Of a stretch of 28,175 bases of DNA, positions 1-8,123 are shown in pieces. The position numbers were made by a program, and so were the translations under genes. The notes under the pieces were generated by a model. That model had not been told where the DNA came from and searched no databases. It saw only the letters and a list, made by a program, of their open reading frames with translations. The stretch lies in assembly GCA_964579305.1 (NCBI GenBank), contig CAZOGY010000034.1, positions 1 to 28,175 on the forward strand, in the 5' to 3' direction. Each line of letters starts with the position of its first letter. Positions within the stretch are counted from its first letter, which is position 1. The stretch is from JBCBWG01 sp964579305 (GTDB lineage: Bacteria; Pseudomonadota; Alphaproteobacteria; Rhizobiales; Hyphomicrobiaceae).

Positions 1-13
1 CATGCGACACGCT

Positions 14-3000
14 TCAGTGCGCCTCTTCCCAATTGTCGGCGGCTTTGGCATCGACTTGCAGCGGTACGGACAACGTCCGGGCCGGGGCGGGCGACGCGAT
101 CATGACCTCGCGCACCACATCGATTGTTTTTTCAACGTCCGCTTCAGGGGCCTCAAAAATCAATTCGTCGTGCACCTGCAGCAGCATTCGGGTTTGTTTC
201 AGGCCAGCATCGGCGAGCGCTTGCGGCATGCGGATCATTGCGCGCCGAATAATGTCGGCGGCGGTGCCCTGGATTGGTGCGTTGATGGCGGCGCGCTCAT
301 AAAAGCCGCGCGCCGACGGGTTCTTCGTGTTGATTTCGGGGTAGTGGACACGCCGGCCAAAGACCGTTTCCACATAGCCGTGGCTGCGCGCGAACGTCTT
401 TGTTTTATCCATGTAATCGCGGATACCTGGAAAGCGCTGAAAATAGGTCTTGATATAATCGGCCGCTTCGTCCCGTGGAATGCCGAGCTGGTTGGCAAGA
501 CCGAACGCGGAGATGCCATAGATGATGCCAAAATTGATGGCTTTCGCACGGCGGCGCACGTCAGAGGGCATGCCTTCGATGGGTACGCCAAACATTTCCG
601 ATGCTGTCATTGCATGAATATCAAGCCCGTCGTCGAAGGCACTCTTGAGCTGGGGGATATCGGCAATATGTGCCAGCACGCGCAACTCAATCTGGCTGTA
701 GTCGGCCGAGATAAGTTTATTGCCAGGCTCGGAAATGAAAGCCGTTCTGATTTCGCGACCCTCTTTGGTGCGGACGGGAATGTTTTGAAGGTTGGGGTCG
801 GTGGATGCAAGCCGTCCGGTGGTCGTCGCCGCAAGGGCATAGCTTGTGTGGATGCGGCCAGTATTTGGATGAATATGACCGGGCAGACTATCGGTGTAAG
901 TTGAGCGCAGTTTTGTTAATTGGCGCCATTCCAACATCGTGTTGATAAGCTTACGGGCGTCGTCAGGCAGATCTGGGTTGTTGGCCAAATCATCCAGAAG
1001 GTTGGCCCGCGTCTCCCATTGCCCGCTTTTGGTTTTCTTGCCGCCGGGAAGCTGGAGCTTGTCGAAAAGCAGGGCGCCCAATTGCTTTGGCGACCCAAGG
1101 TTGAATTTTTCGCCGGCGAGATCGTAGATTTCGTCCTCAAGCTGTGCGGCCCGTTGAGCAAACGTTGTTGAAAGGCGGCTGAGAATGGCGCGGTCGACCT
1201 TAATGCCTGCTTCTTCCATATCAACGATTACGTCAACCAGGGGGCGCTCCAGGCCCTCGTATACCGTTGCCAGGCGATCCGCGATCAATTGCGATTTCAA
1301 GATCATCCAAAGGCGGAACGTCACGTCTGCATCTTCGGCGGCGTACTCTGTCGCCTTATCGACCGGCACCTGAGCAAAAGACTTGTCCGCGATCTTTTTT
1401 CCCGGCGCGTGTGCGATCACTGATTTGTAGGGAATGCAGGTATGGCCAAGGTGGGCCAGGGCAAGATCATCCATACCGTGGGAGCGCCGACCACCCTCGA
1501 CGGCATATGACAACAGCAGCGTATCATCAAAAGGCGTTAGACGAATGCCATAACGCCGCAAAACCAGAATGTCGTATTTCAGGTTTTGGCCGATTTTCAG
1601 AACCGCGGGATCTTCTAAAATCGGCTTCATGGCCTCCAGAGCCTCGCGCAATCCAATCTGCGAGGTTGCATCATCGCCGCCCAGATCAAGCCCGCCTTCA
1701 CCGGCTTTGTGGGCCAGCGGAACGTAGCAGGCTTTGCCCGGTCCGGTGGCGATTGACAGACCGACGAGATCGGCCTGCATGGCATCGAGGCTGTTGGTTT
1801 CAGTATCAAACGCGAAACGGCGGCATTCGCGCGCTTCGGCGATCCACTCATGCAGACGTTCCAGCGTGGTCACCGTCTCATATGCGGCGCGGTCGACGGG
1901 AGTTGCCGTTGCGGCGGCTTTGGCAGCCTCAGCGCCAGCCCGGGGCGTGCCAACACCCGCCGCCTTTTCAGCGGGATTGGCGTCGTCCTGACCGGCGCTG
2001 GATTTGAGACTTGCACCAACTGAGACTTCAAGCGGTTCGGGAGGCTCTACGTCCAAGGCTTCGGAAATGCGCTTGGTGAGCGTGTTGAATTCCATTGCGC
2101 GCAGAAAACCAAGCAACGCCTTGGCGTCGGTCTCCTGTACGCCGGTTTTGTCAAGAGCCACGTCGACGGCGACGTCACATTTCAATGTCACCAATTCGCG
2201 CGACAAACGCGCCTGATCGGCAAATTCAATCAGGCGTTCGCGGCGTTTTGGCTGTTTGATCTCAGAGGCGCGCTCCAAAAGCGTATCGAGATCGCCGTAG
2301 GTGTTGATCAACTCCGCTGCCGTCTTAATCCCGATGCCTGGGACACCCGGCACGTTGTCTACGCTGTCACCGGCCAATGCCTGAACGTCGATGACTTTGT
2401 CGGGCGTGACGCCGAATTTTTTTTCAACGGCCTCGGCACCGAGGAACGCGTTTTTCATCCCATCGAACATTGAGATGCCAGGATTGATCAACTGCATCAG
2501 GTCCTTGTCGGACGAGACGATGGTCACTTCGGCGCCGGCGGCGTCTGCCTGGCGTGCGTACGTCGCGATCAGGTCATCGGCCTCAAAACCTTCCTGTTCG
2601 ATGCAGGCGACATTGAAGGCTTTGACCGCCTCGCGGATCAGCGGGAATTGCGGCACGAGTTCTTCCGGCGGCGGCGGACGATTGGCCTTGTATCCGTCGA
2701 AAATCTCGTTGCGGAAGCTTTCTTTGGAATAGTCGAACACCACCGCGAAGTGCGTGGGCCGGTCGGCAAGCTTGCTATCGCCCAGAAGCTTCCAGAGCAT
2801 TTGGCAAAAGCCGTGCACGGCACCCACTGGCAGCCCGTCTGATGGGCGCGTCAGGGGCGGCAAGGCATGAAACGCGCGAAAGATATAGCCCGACCCATCG
2901 ACCAAATAGACATGGCTGCCCTTGATCACGGGCACAGGCTCACCGTCGGGAACCGAACATCGCGGCGCACGCGGGGCGGCATTCGTTTCATGGTCCTCGG

Positions 3001-3043
3001 TCTGCGACGCAGCCTCGGTGTTGGGTGTGTCTTGCATGGTCAT
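14..3043 (-). CDS. polA: DNA polymerase I with 5'-3' and 3'-5' exonucleases
   Basis: DNA polymerase I, the repair and Okazaki-fragment processing polymerase, 1009 aa. The N-terminal 5'-3' exonuclease spans about residues 43-330, with GFEADDLIA at 152-160 and the helix-hairpin-helix region GDSVDNVPGVPGIGIK at 225-240. An Ala/Pro-rich linker of roughly 335-385 follows. The proofreading 3'-5' exonuclease is intact: FDTET (D413, E415), GQNLKYD (D491) and YAAED (Y567, D571). The polymerase domain (about 600-1007) has motif A with D781 in SADYSQIELR, motif B RRRAKAINFGIIYG at 830-843, and motif C HDE at 958-960. The length is longer than E. coli PolA (928 aa), mostly because of a 40-residue N-terminal extension and the linker. 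ATG at 3043 has no strong ribosome binding site; a second in-frame ATG lies two codons later. The stop falls just inside the window, so the downstream neighbour is not visible. Confidence 0.97.
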   Translation of the reverse strand: MTMQDTPNTEAASQTEDHETNAAPRAPRCSVPDGEPVPVIKGSHVYLVDGSGYIFRAFHALPPLTRPSDGLPVGAVHGFCQMLWKLLGDSKLADRPTHFAVVFDYSKESFRNEIFDGYKANRPPPPEELVPQFPLIREAVKAFNVACIEQEGFEADDLIATYARQADAAGAEVTIVSSDKDLMQLINPGISMFDGMKNAFLGAEAVEKKFGVTPDKVIDVQALAGDSVDNVPGVPGIGIKTAAELINTYGDLDTLLERASEIKQPKRRERLIEFADQARLSRELVTLKCDVAVDVALDKTGVQETDAKALLGFLRAMEFNTLTKRISEALDVEPPEPLEVSVGASLKSSAGQDDANPAEKAAGVGTPRAGAEAAKAAATATPVDRAAYETVTTLERLHEWIAEARECRRFAFDTETNSLDAMQADLVGLSIATGPGKACYVPLAHKAGEGGLDLGGDDATSQIGLREALEAMKPILEDPAVLKIGQNLKYDILVLRRYGIRLTPFDDTLLLSYAVEGGRRSHGMDDLALAHLGHTCIPYKSVIAHAPGKKIADKSFAQVPVDKATEYAAEDADVTFRLWMILKSQLIADRLATVYEGLERPLVDVIVDMEEAGIKVDRAILSRLSTTFAQRAAQLEDEIYDLAGEKFNLGSPKQLGALLFDKLQLPGGKKTKSGQWETRANLLDDLANNPDLPDDARKLINTMLEWRQLTKLRSTYTDSLPGHIHPNTGRIHTSYALAATTTGRLASTDPNLQNIPVRTKEGREIRTAFISEPGNKLISADYSQIELRVLAHIADIPQLKSAFDDGLDIHAMTASEMFGVPIEGMPSDVRRRAKAINFGIIYGISAFGLANQLGIPRDEAADYIKTYFQRFPGIRDYMDKTKTFARSHGYVETVFGRRVHYPEINTKNPSARGFYERAAINAPIQGTAADIIRRAMIRMPQALADAGLKQTRMLLQVHDELIFEAPEADVEKTIDVVREVMIASPAPARTLSVPLQVDAKAADNWEEAH

Positions 3044-3174
3044 GGCGCCAGTCTAGTCGTTCGAGCGCTACGACAGAAGCAGGTTTGCACCGTGCGCGTC
3101 GGCCATGTCGTGGCTCGCGGTCAAAGGCTGCCCAGGTCGCGGCTCGGGCCCGATGTCCTAGGTATGGAGTGCGG

Positions 3175-4977
3175 TTACATTTCGAGGAACTGGCGCCAAC
3201 GGACCAACCGCTTTTTCAATGCAGCTGCCTCGTCATCGAACGCCGCCTGGGCCCGTTGGGTTGCCGCCGCACTGCGATCGGTCACGTAGTGGTTGCCCAA
3301 AACAAGCACATCCATCTGCGTGCGCAGATAGCAATTCACCGCGTGTGCGGGCGTCGCGACAACTGGTTCGCGTCGGTTAAAGCTGGTGTTCAACACGACG
3401 GGCGTGCCGGTGATCTGATCGAACGCGGAGATGAGACCGTGAAATCGCGGATTGGCTTGCGCGTCGACGGTTTGGATCCGCGCGGTTCCGTCGACGTGAA
3501 CGGCGGCCGGGATCTCGCCAACCCGGTGGTCGTGGACCCGCGGCGCAAGCGTCATGAAGGGGTCGGGCTGGGCAACCTCAAAATAGTCGGCAGCCCGCTC
3601 GGCAAGCACGGCCGGAGCGAAGGGCCGAAATGGTTCGCGGTGCTTAATTTTGGTGTTGAGCAGTTCCTTGATCGCAAGGTCGCGCGGATCGGCCAGAATG
3701 GAACGGTTGCCAAGCGCGCGCGGGCCGATCTCATAGCGACCCTGGAACCATCCGACGATCCGCTTGCGCGAGAGATCGTTGGCGACCAAAGAAAAAAGCT
3801 CATCGTCCTCAAAGCGCTGCCACGTCAAGCCAGCCGCACGCAGCGCTGCCTCGATCGCATCGTCGCTATAGGCGGCGCCGAAAAACGCATGCGTCATCTC
3901 AGGTCCACGCGGCAGCCCCAGCGTTTGATGCGCATGCCAAAGCGCGCTGCCCAACGGCGCGCCGGTATCAGAGGCACACGGCGGCACCCAGACGCGCTCG
4001 AAAGCGGTGTCGCGCAGGATGCGGGCGTTGGCGACGCAATTGAGCGCCACGCCGCCGGTGATGCAGAGATTGCGCGAGGGCGTTTGCTTTTCCAGCCGGC
4101 GGACCACGTGGATAATCGCCTCTTCCGTGACCGTCTGAAGTGCCGCGGCCAGTGCCATATGTTCGCGGGTCAAGGGTGCTGCGGGATCGCGCTGCGGCCC
4201 AAACGTTTCGACAAAACGCTGCGTCAGGGGCTTGACGAGGCCGTGGGTCTGGAAGCTGACAAAATCGCGGTTGAGCGAGAATTGGCCTTGCGGGCGCAGT
4301 ACGATCACGTCGCGGAAAGCTTTTACGAACCGATCGTCGCCGCAGGCCGCCAGGGCCATCACGGTTCCTTCTTCAAACAGTTTAAAGCCCAAATGGGTGG
4401 TGACCGCGGAATAAAGCGCACCCAAACTGTCGAAAAATCCAAGCCGCCATTTCTGTTGGAGCCGGTTGCCGCGACCCGTATAGGCGCTGGTTGCGCTGGC
4501 GTCGCCGTAACCGTCCATCACCAAGACGGCCGCCTCATCGAACGGGGAGACGAAAAAAATTGCAGCGTGGGCGTCGTGGTGTGCGACATTGACGATTGGA
4601 AGCGGGCGATCAGACTTTTGGGAAAGCCTGCGACGCAATCCCTGGCGCAAACGCTGGTTTAACAGCACGATACCACTGTTTTGGGCGGCATGGGCGCGTG
4701 GCCGCAACAGATTGAGACTTGCAGGGACGTTGGCAAACACGACACTTGCAAACGCGCGACGCAGGGCACTGACATCCCAAGGCGTCGTGACCACGTCGAT
4801 ATCATCCAGCGCCAGGCCCGCCGCTTCCAACGCGGCGTCGACGGCGTGTGACGGATAGAGCTGCGTGTGCTTGTCGCGGTTGAAGCGCTCTTCTTCCATC
4901 ACGGCGGCAATGCTGCCGTCCGCCCAAATCGCAGCGCCCGTGTCATGCGTTTTCGTGACCAAGCCGAGTATTTTCAA
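3175..4977 (-). CDS. NodU/CmcH-family carbamoyltransferase
   Basis: Predicted O-carbamoyltransferase, 600 aa, which would transfer a carbamoyl group from carbamoyl phosphate via carbamoyl-AMP to a hydroxyl of a sugar or natural product. The N-terminal Kae1/TsaD-like domain carries the metal-binding motif HHDAHAA at 133-139, a phosphate loop around MDGYGDAS at 154-161, and TGGVALN at 307-313. The C-terminal domain has GPRALGNRSILADPR at 418-432 and KHREPFRPFAPAVL at 445-458, which match the carbamoyl-phosphate site of NodU/CmcH/TobZ. I chose TTG at 4977 because GGGAGAAG sits just upstream of it and the protein begins with KILGL, as family members do. The frame stays open to an ATG at 5040, but the extra 21 residues do not resemble the family. 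No nod, antibiotic or glycan biosynthesis gene adjoins it, so the acceptor is unknown. It could modify a surface glycan or a small metabolite. Confidence 0.88.
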   Translation of the reverse strand: MKILGLVTKTHDTGAAIWADGSIAAVMEEERFNRDKHTQLYPSHAVDAALEAAGLALDDIDVVTTPWDVSALRRAFASVVFANVPASLNLLRPRAHAAQNSGIVLLNQRLRQGLRRRLSQKSDRPLPIVNVAHHDAHAAIFFVSPFDEAAVLVMDGYGDASATSAYTGRGNRLQQKWRLGFFDSLGALYSAVTTHLGFKLFEEGTVMALAACGDDRFVKAFRDVIVLRPQGQFSLNRDFVSFQTHGLVKPLTQRFVETFGPQRDPAAPLTREHMALAAALQTVTEEAIIHVVRRLEKQTPSRNLCITGGVALNCVANARILRDTAFERVWVPPCASDTGAPLGSALWHAHQTLGLPRGPEMTHAFFGAAYSDDAIEAALRAAGLTWQRFEDDELFSLVANDLSRKRIVGWFQGRYEIGPRALGNRSILADPRDLAIKELLNTKIKHREPFRPFAPAVLAERAADYFEVAQPDPFMTLAPRVHDHRVGEIPAAVHVDGTARIQTVDAQANPRFHGLISAFDQITGTPVVLNTSFNRREPVVATPAHAVNCYLRTQMDVLVLGNHYVTDRSAAATQRAQAAFDDEAAALKKRLVRWRQFLEM

Positions 4978-5336
4978 TTCACTTCTCCCGCCAGAGCACG
5001 GCGGGCCTTTACCGGTGCAATTGCGACGCGTGGGCCGCAAAGAGCGGGTCGGTCACGGGTGAGAACGTCGTTTAGAACGTGACGACACTTGATTGCGACC
5101 AATTTTTCTTTGAAGCGCGCATTACTTTTTTTTCGCGCTCGCGCCAATGAAAACCCAAAGCATTCATAAGCTTCCGAAGACTGAGCGCTTTTACGACCCG
5201 ACGAAAGACCTGTATCAATTTTGACTGAGGTCAATTTGTCTCAGGGTTGCGCTTTTCACTCTCGCTGGAAAGCGCACGCAGGGGCCGCCGCATGGCGATA
5301 GCGACAAGCGGTCAAGATGGCGCAAGGAGGATGCGG
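4978..5336. other. Intergenic region with repeat cluster
   Basis: This stretch of about 360 bases lies between the divergent carbamoyltransferase and the small ORF at 5337. It is more AT-rich than its surroundings (T runs near 5102 and 5126) and must contain the promoters for both directions. The visible structure is the repeat/palindrome cluster at 5215-5244, listed separately. I see no convincing gene here. Confidence 0.5.
5215..5244. repeat. Imperfect tandem repeat with nested palindrome
   Basis: Two similar units sit side by side: 5215-5229 (TCAATTTTGACTGAG) and 5231-5244 (TCAATTTGTCTCAG). Across their junction there is a perfect 5-bp inverted repeat, TTGAC-TGAG-GTCAA (5221-5234), and CTGAG/CTCAG (5225-5229 and 5240-5244) form another pair. 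The position between divergent genes fits a protein-binding operator, but no known operator consensus was recognised. Confidence 0.4.
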
Positions 5337-5624
5337 ATGGCGCAAGCGGACCGATCGACAGCCCAGCAGCTTTGTGCGCGCATGCTGCGTGGCGCAATCG
5401 CTAAGCAGGCCGCTGCCCAAGCCGGACCGCTTGAGGCGGTGGTTGCTCTTGCCCTCGCCAAACGCAGCGAGTCGGCCGGTTTTTGTTGTGATTGTGCAGG
5501 TTTAGAAGCCTGCCGGCGTGCTGGTTTGGGTGTTTCGGGGCAAGCGGCGGCACCGCGTCGGCCCCGCAAGCGTCGCCGCATCCGGCACGTCGCCCGCACC
5601 GAGGCGCCGCCCAATCCGCATTAG
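5337..5624 (+). CDS. Small Cys-containing protein with basic tail, unknown
   Basis: Hypothetical 95-aa protein that I do not recognise. The start at 5337 is supported by AAGGAGG at 5324-5330 with a 6-nt spacer; an ATG at 5331 is too close to that site. Residues 1-45 look like an Ala-rich helical segment. A cysteine cluster CCDC followed by one more Cys (C50, C51, C53, C59) comes next, and then a strongly basic tail RRPRKRRR at 74-81. The Cys cluster could bind metal and the tail could bind nucleic acid, but this is inference from composition. The opposite strand also has an open frame (5312-5614), and GC-rich DNA gives long ORFs by chance. Support therefore rests mainly on the ribosome binding site. 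Confidence 0.45.
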   Translation: MAQADRSTAQQLCARMLRGAIAKQAAAQAGPLEAVVALALAKRSESAGFCCDCAGLEACRRAGLGVSGQAAAPRRPRKRRRIRHVARTEAPPNPH

Positions 5625-5706
5625 GACTGCTCTCATGAACGTGCCGTGGGGGAGGCGGAGCGCTTGCTCCCGATCGAACCGCCGCAAACCGTCACCGGAC
5701 GACGGA

Positions 5707-5806
5707 NNNNNNNNNNNNNNNNNNNNNNNNNNNNNNNNNNNNNNNNNNNNNNNNNNNNNNNNNNNNNNNNNNNNNNNNNNNNNNNNNNNNNNNNNNNNNN
5801 NNNNNN
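5707..5806. other. Assembly gap of 100 N
   Basis: The run is exactly 100 N, the conventional placeholder for a gap of unknown size. Adjacency across it (small ORF on the left, tRNA-Arg on the right) is not proven, and genes may be missing. The known flanks, 5625-5706 and 5807-5831, hold nothing recognisable. Confidence 0.98.
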
Positions 5807-5831
5807 CGAGCCGGCACGGACCGAGGAAGAT

Positions 5832-5908
<77 letters not shown>

Positions 5909-6023
5909 AATCTGTAATTCGAAGTTCCGGCAGTCATGCCAGGACCGGATCGGCCGCGACCAAGATGGCCCCGTCGACCCGCGGCGGCTGTACCCTTCGA
6001 CACAGAGCCGGGACCATAGCGCA

Positions 6024-7889
6024 TCACGGTGCGACCCGCCAGACCTTAAGCACGTTGCTCAAACCATCGACGGCAATCGGCACAAGGCCTGGAACCTCAC
6101 CACCGGCCATGAGCCGATCAGCCATGGAGGTTGGAAGTGCGCGCTCGCGCTTTGCTGCCGCGCTGGCGCTGCGTCCTGAAGCTGCAGGCGCAGGCGGGCC
6201 AAGACACAGGACCACGTAGTCGATCCCGTCAGCCCGCAGCGCCACGCTAGCATCGCCCATATGAATGCGCGCATAGCGGTGCCAGGCTTTCAGACCGTCA
6301 GCCATGCGGTGATATGGCGCCACAACAACACGATGGCGGGTATGAGCTGCGATATGCGGCCCAAGGTCGATTTGACCAAGGACGAGCCCAGGTGGCAGTG
6401 CGTTCAACGCCGCCATATCATCACGCTCCAGGCAGACCTCGACCCCGGCTTCGTCGACGGCTGGTTCGGCGACGGCGCCCAAGGAGACGAGCCCCGCGAG
6501 GGCAAGCGATGCCAGGGCGAGCTGAATTGGGTGGGCGGCGACCGTGAGAGCCGCGATCCGCACGGTGCGGGCCTCCAGGTTCTGAACTGCGCCGAGCATT
6601 GCGATGCCACAGGCAATCACCGCAAGCGCCGGCCACATCGGATATGGCAGCAGCTTCGCGTAGACGCAGCCGTAGGCAGCCGTTGCCAGCATGGCTGCGA
6701 AGGCGAACAGATTGGCCGCGCTTGGGGCGGCACGGAGCCTGAGACCCAGCAACAACAGTGCAGTGATCACCGTGACGAGATAGGTCGACACGACTGGAAG
6801 ATGGGTTGCCGTCAGCTCAAACAGGCTGCGCGTTTCGCGGATATGATCGTGCCAAATGGGCAGAATGGCAGCGTCGAATTGGCCCTGTGGGCCGGCAAGA
6901 CATGCAGACTCCATGGCGCCGAAAACGGCAAACGCGGCAAGGCCGCCAAGGCCGAGAAAGCCGAAGCGATGGGCTAGGGGCCAATCCGCGCCCCATGTGC
7001 GCAAGGCTGCAACCGCTGCGGCGCCAATGCCTGCGAAGGCGACCAGGTTGAGGCTTAATGCGTCACAGGCGATGTTAGCGTATGCCCAGGGCGCAACGGT
7101 CAGCACAAAGGCCGCCGCGAGGGTCACAGCAAAGGCCACGATAGCATCGTGCGCGACTTCCATGACCGCCGGCGCAATAGCCGCAATCGCCACGACAAGG
7201 ATCAGTAGCGCGATAGACAGCGGCATCGCCTCATAACCGATCGCGACGCTCAGGCCGAACATGACCCCGGCAAGACGCGCCTCGGACCGGCGGCCGTCAA
7301 GTGCACCATACAGCAGAAGGATCGCACCAAACGTGCACAGCATCTGCACGTTATGGTGGTCAATCCGGCCGGGAAAAAACTGGAACGTGGCAAGCTGGCT
7401 CGTTGCGATCAAAACCACGCTATAAGTGGCCGCGGTCTCACCGAAGCTGCGGCGCACGACGTGAACGGTGAGCCAGAGCAGCGCCAGCAGCGGGACAAGC
7501 GGCCAGAGCCAGCGCAGCGCCGTATCAGCCCAGCGTGCTGGCATCACCAAGTCGAACAGACCCAGCAGCACCGCCAATGGCGCATCGAGCAGGCGCGACC
7601 AGTGCGATAGGTACGGTTCGCCAGCGCCGAATTGGGTGATACGGGTGTCGAACCATCCCTGGCCGTCCAGAAGCGCGCGCACCTGTAACAGGCGGGTGGC
7701 ATCATCGGTGTCGCCCAGCGTTGTCCAGACCTTGGCAGGGTCAATGGCTGTGGCAATGATCGCGACGATAGCCATTCCAAAAGCTGGAAGCTTCACTGCC
7801 TCTAGGGCGGCAATCCAACCGGCAGAAGGTCTCAAGCCACGCGCCCGCGACAACAACTGCGCCGCTGGGGTGCCCGATGCCAAGCTCAT
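6024..7889 (-). CDS. Multi-span GT-C-like (STT3/PglB-type) membrane protein
   Basis: Integral membrane protein of 621 aa with many hydrophobic helices, resembling lipid-dependent GT-C glycosyltransferases such as oligosaccharyltransferases. Residues near the N-terminus fit this: an acidic pair in GDTDDATRL (59-67) in the first periplasmic loop, HWSRLLDAP at 96-104, and PGRIDHHNVQ at 173-182, similar to the conserved loop region of STT3/AglB-like proteins. About a dozen membrane segments follow, and a soluble C-terminal domain begins around residue 480. I chose ATG at 7889 because AGGAAC lies about 7 nt upstream; an open frame continues to 8021 without a better site. Its divergent neighbours are a mutase-like flavoprotein and GtrA, which supports a role in glycan transfer. 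Donor and acceptor are unknown. The classical WWDYG motif was not seen, so it need not be a protein glycosylase. Confidence 0.72.
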   Translation of the reverse strand: MSLASGTPAAQLLSRARGLRPSAGWIAALEAVKLPAFGMAIVAIIATAIDPAKVWTTLGDTDDATRLLQVRALLDGQGWFDTRITQFGAGEPYLSHWSRLLDAPLAVLLGLFDLVMPARWADTALRWLWPLVPLLALLWLTVHVVRRSFGETAATYSVVLIATSQLATFQFFPGRIDHHNVQMLCTFGAILLLYGALDGRRSEARLAGVMFGLSVAIGYEAMPLSIALLILVVAIAAIAPAVMEVAHDAIVAFAVTLAAAFVLTVAPWAYANIACDALSLNLVAFAGIGAAAVAALRTWGADWPLAHRFGFLGLGGLAAFAVFGAMESACLAGPQGQFDAAILPIWHDHIRETRSLFELTATHLPVVSTYLVTVITALLLLGLRLRAAPSAANLFAFAAMLATAAYGCVYAKLLPYPMWPALAVIACGIAMLGAVQNLEARTVRIAALTVAAHPIQLALASLALAGLVSLGAVAEPAVDEAGVEVCLERDDMAALNALPPGLVLGQIDLGPHIAAHTRHRVVVAPYHRMADGLKAWHRYARIHMGDASVALRADGIDYVVLCLGPPAPAASGRSASAAAKRERALPTSMADRLMAGGEVPGLVPIAVDGLSNVLKVWRVAP

Positions 7890-8123
7890 TGTTTTGTTCC
7901 TGGAACTCTGGATGAGAAACGCCAGTGCACCATGAATCAATTTCATTGGGATTAACCGGCTCAGCGCAATTAACAAATCATGACATATCGTATCAAAAGC
8001 CAAGCATCGCGAACCAATCATTTTCTAAGATTTCGCCGTTAAGCCTAGGTGCAGTTTGGTGGCCTCGGCCCGAACCCTGGTCTGCGACCGGGCGAAGGCC
8101 GTGCCTGCGCGTGGGAGTCGTGT

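Noticed and set aside
3025..4662. 545-codon open frame on the plus strand
   Set aside because: It is antisense to the carbamoyltransferase, whose motifs are unmistakable. Its translation is Arg/His-rich without any domain.
5312..5614. 100-codon minus-strand frame opposite the small Cys-containing ORF
   Set aside because: It has no good start site and an Arg/Ala-biased composition; the plus-strand frame has the better ribosome binding site.
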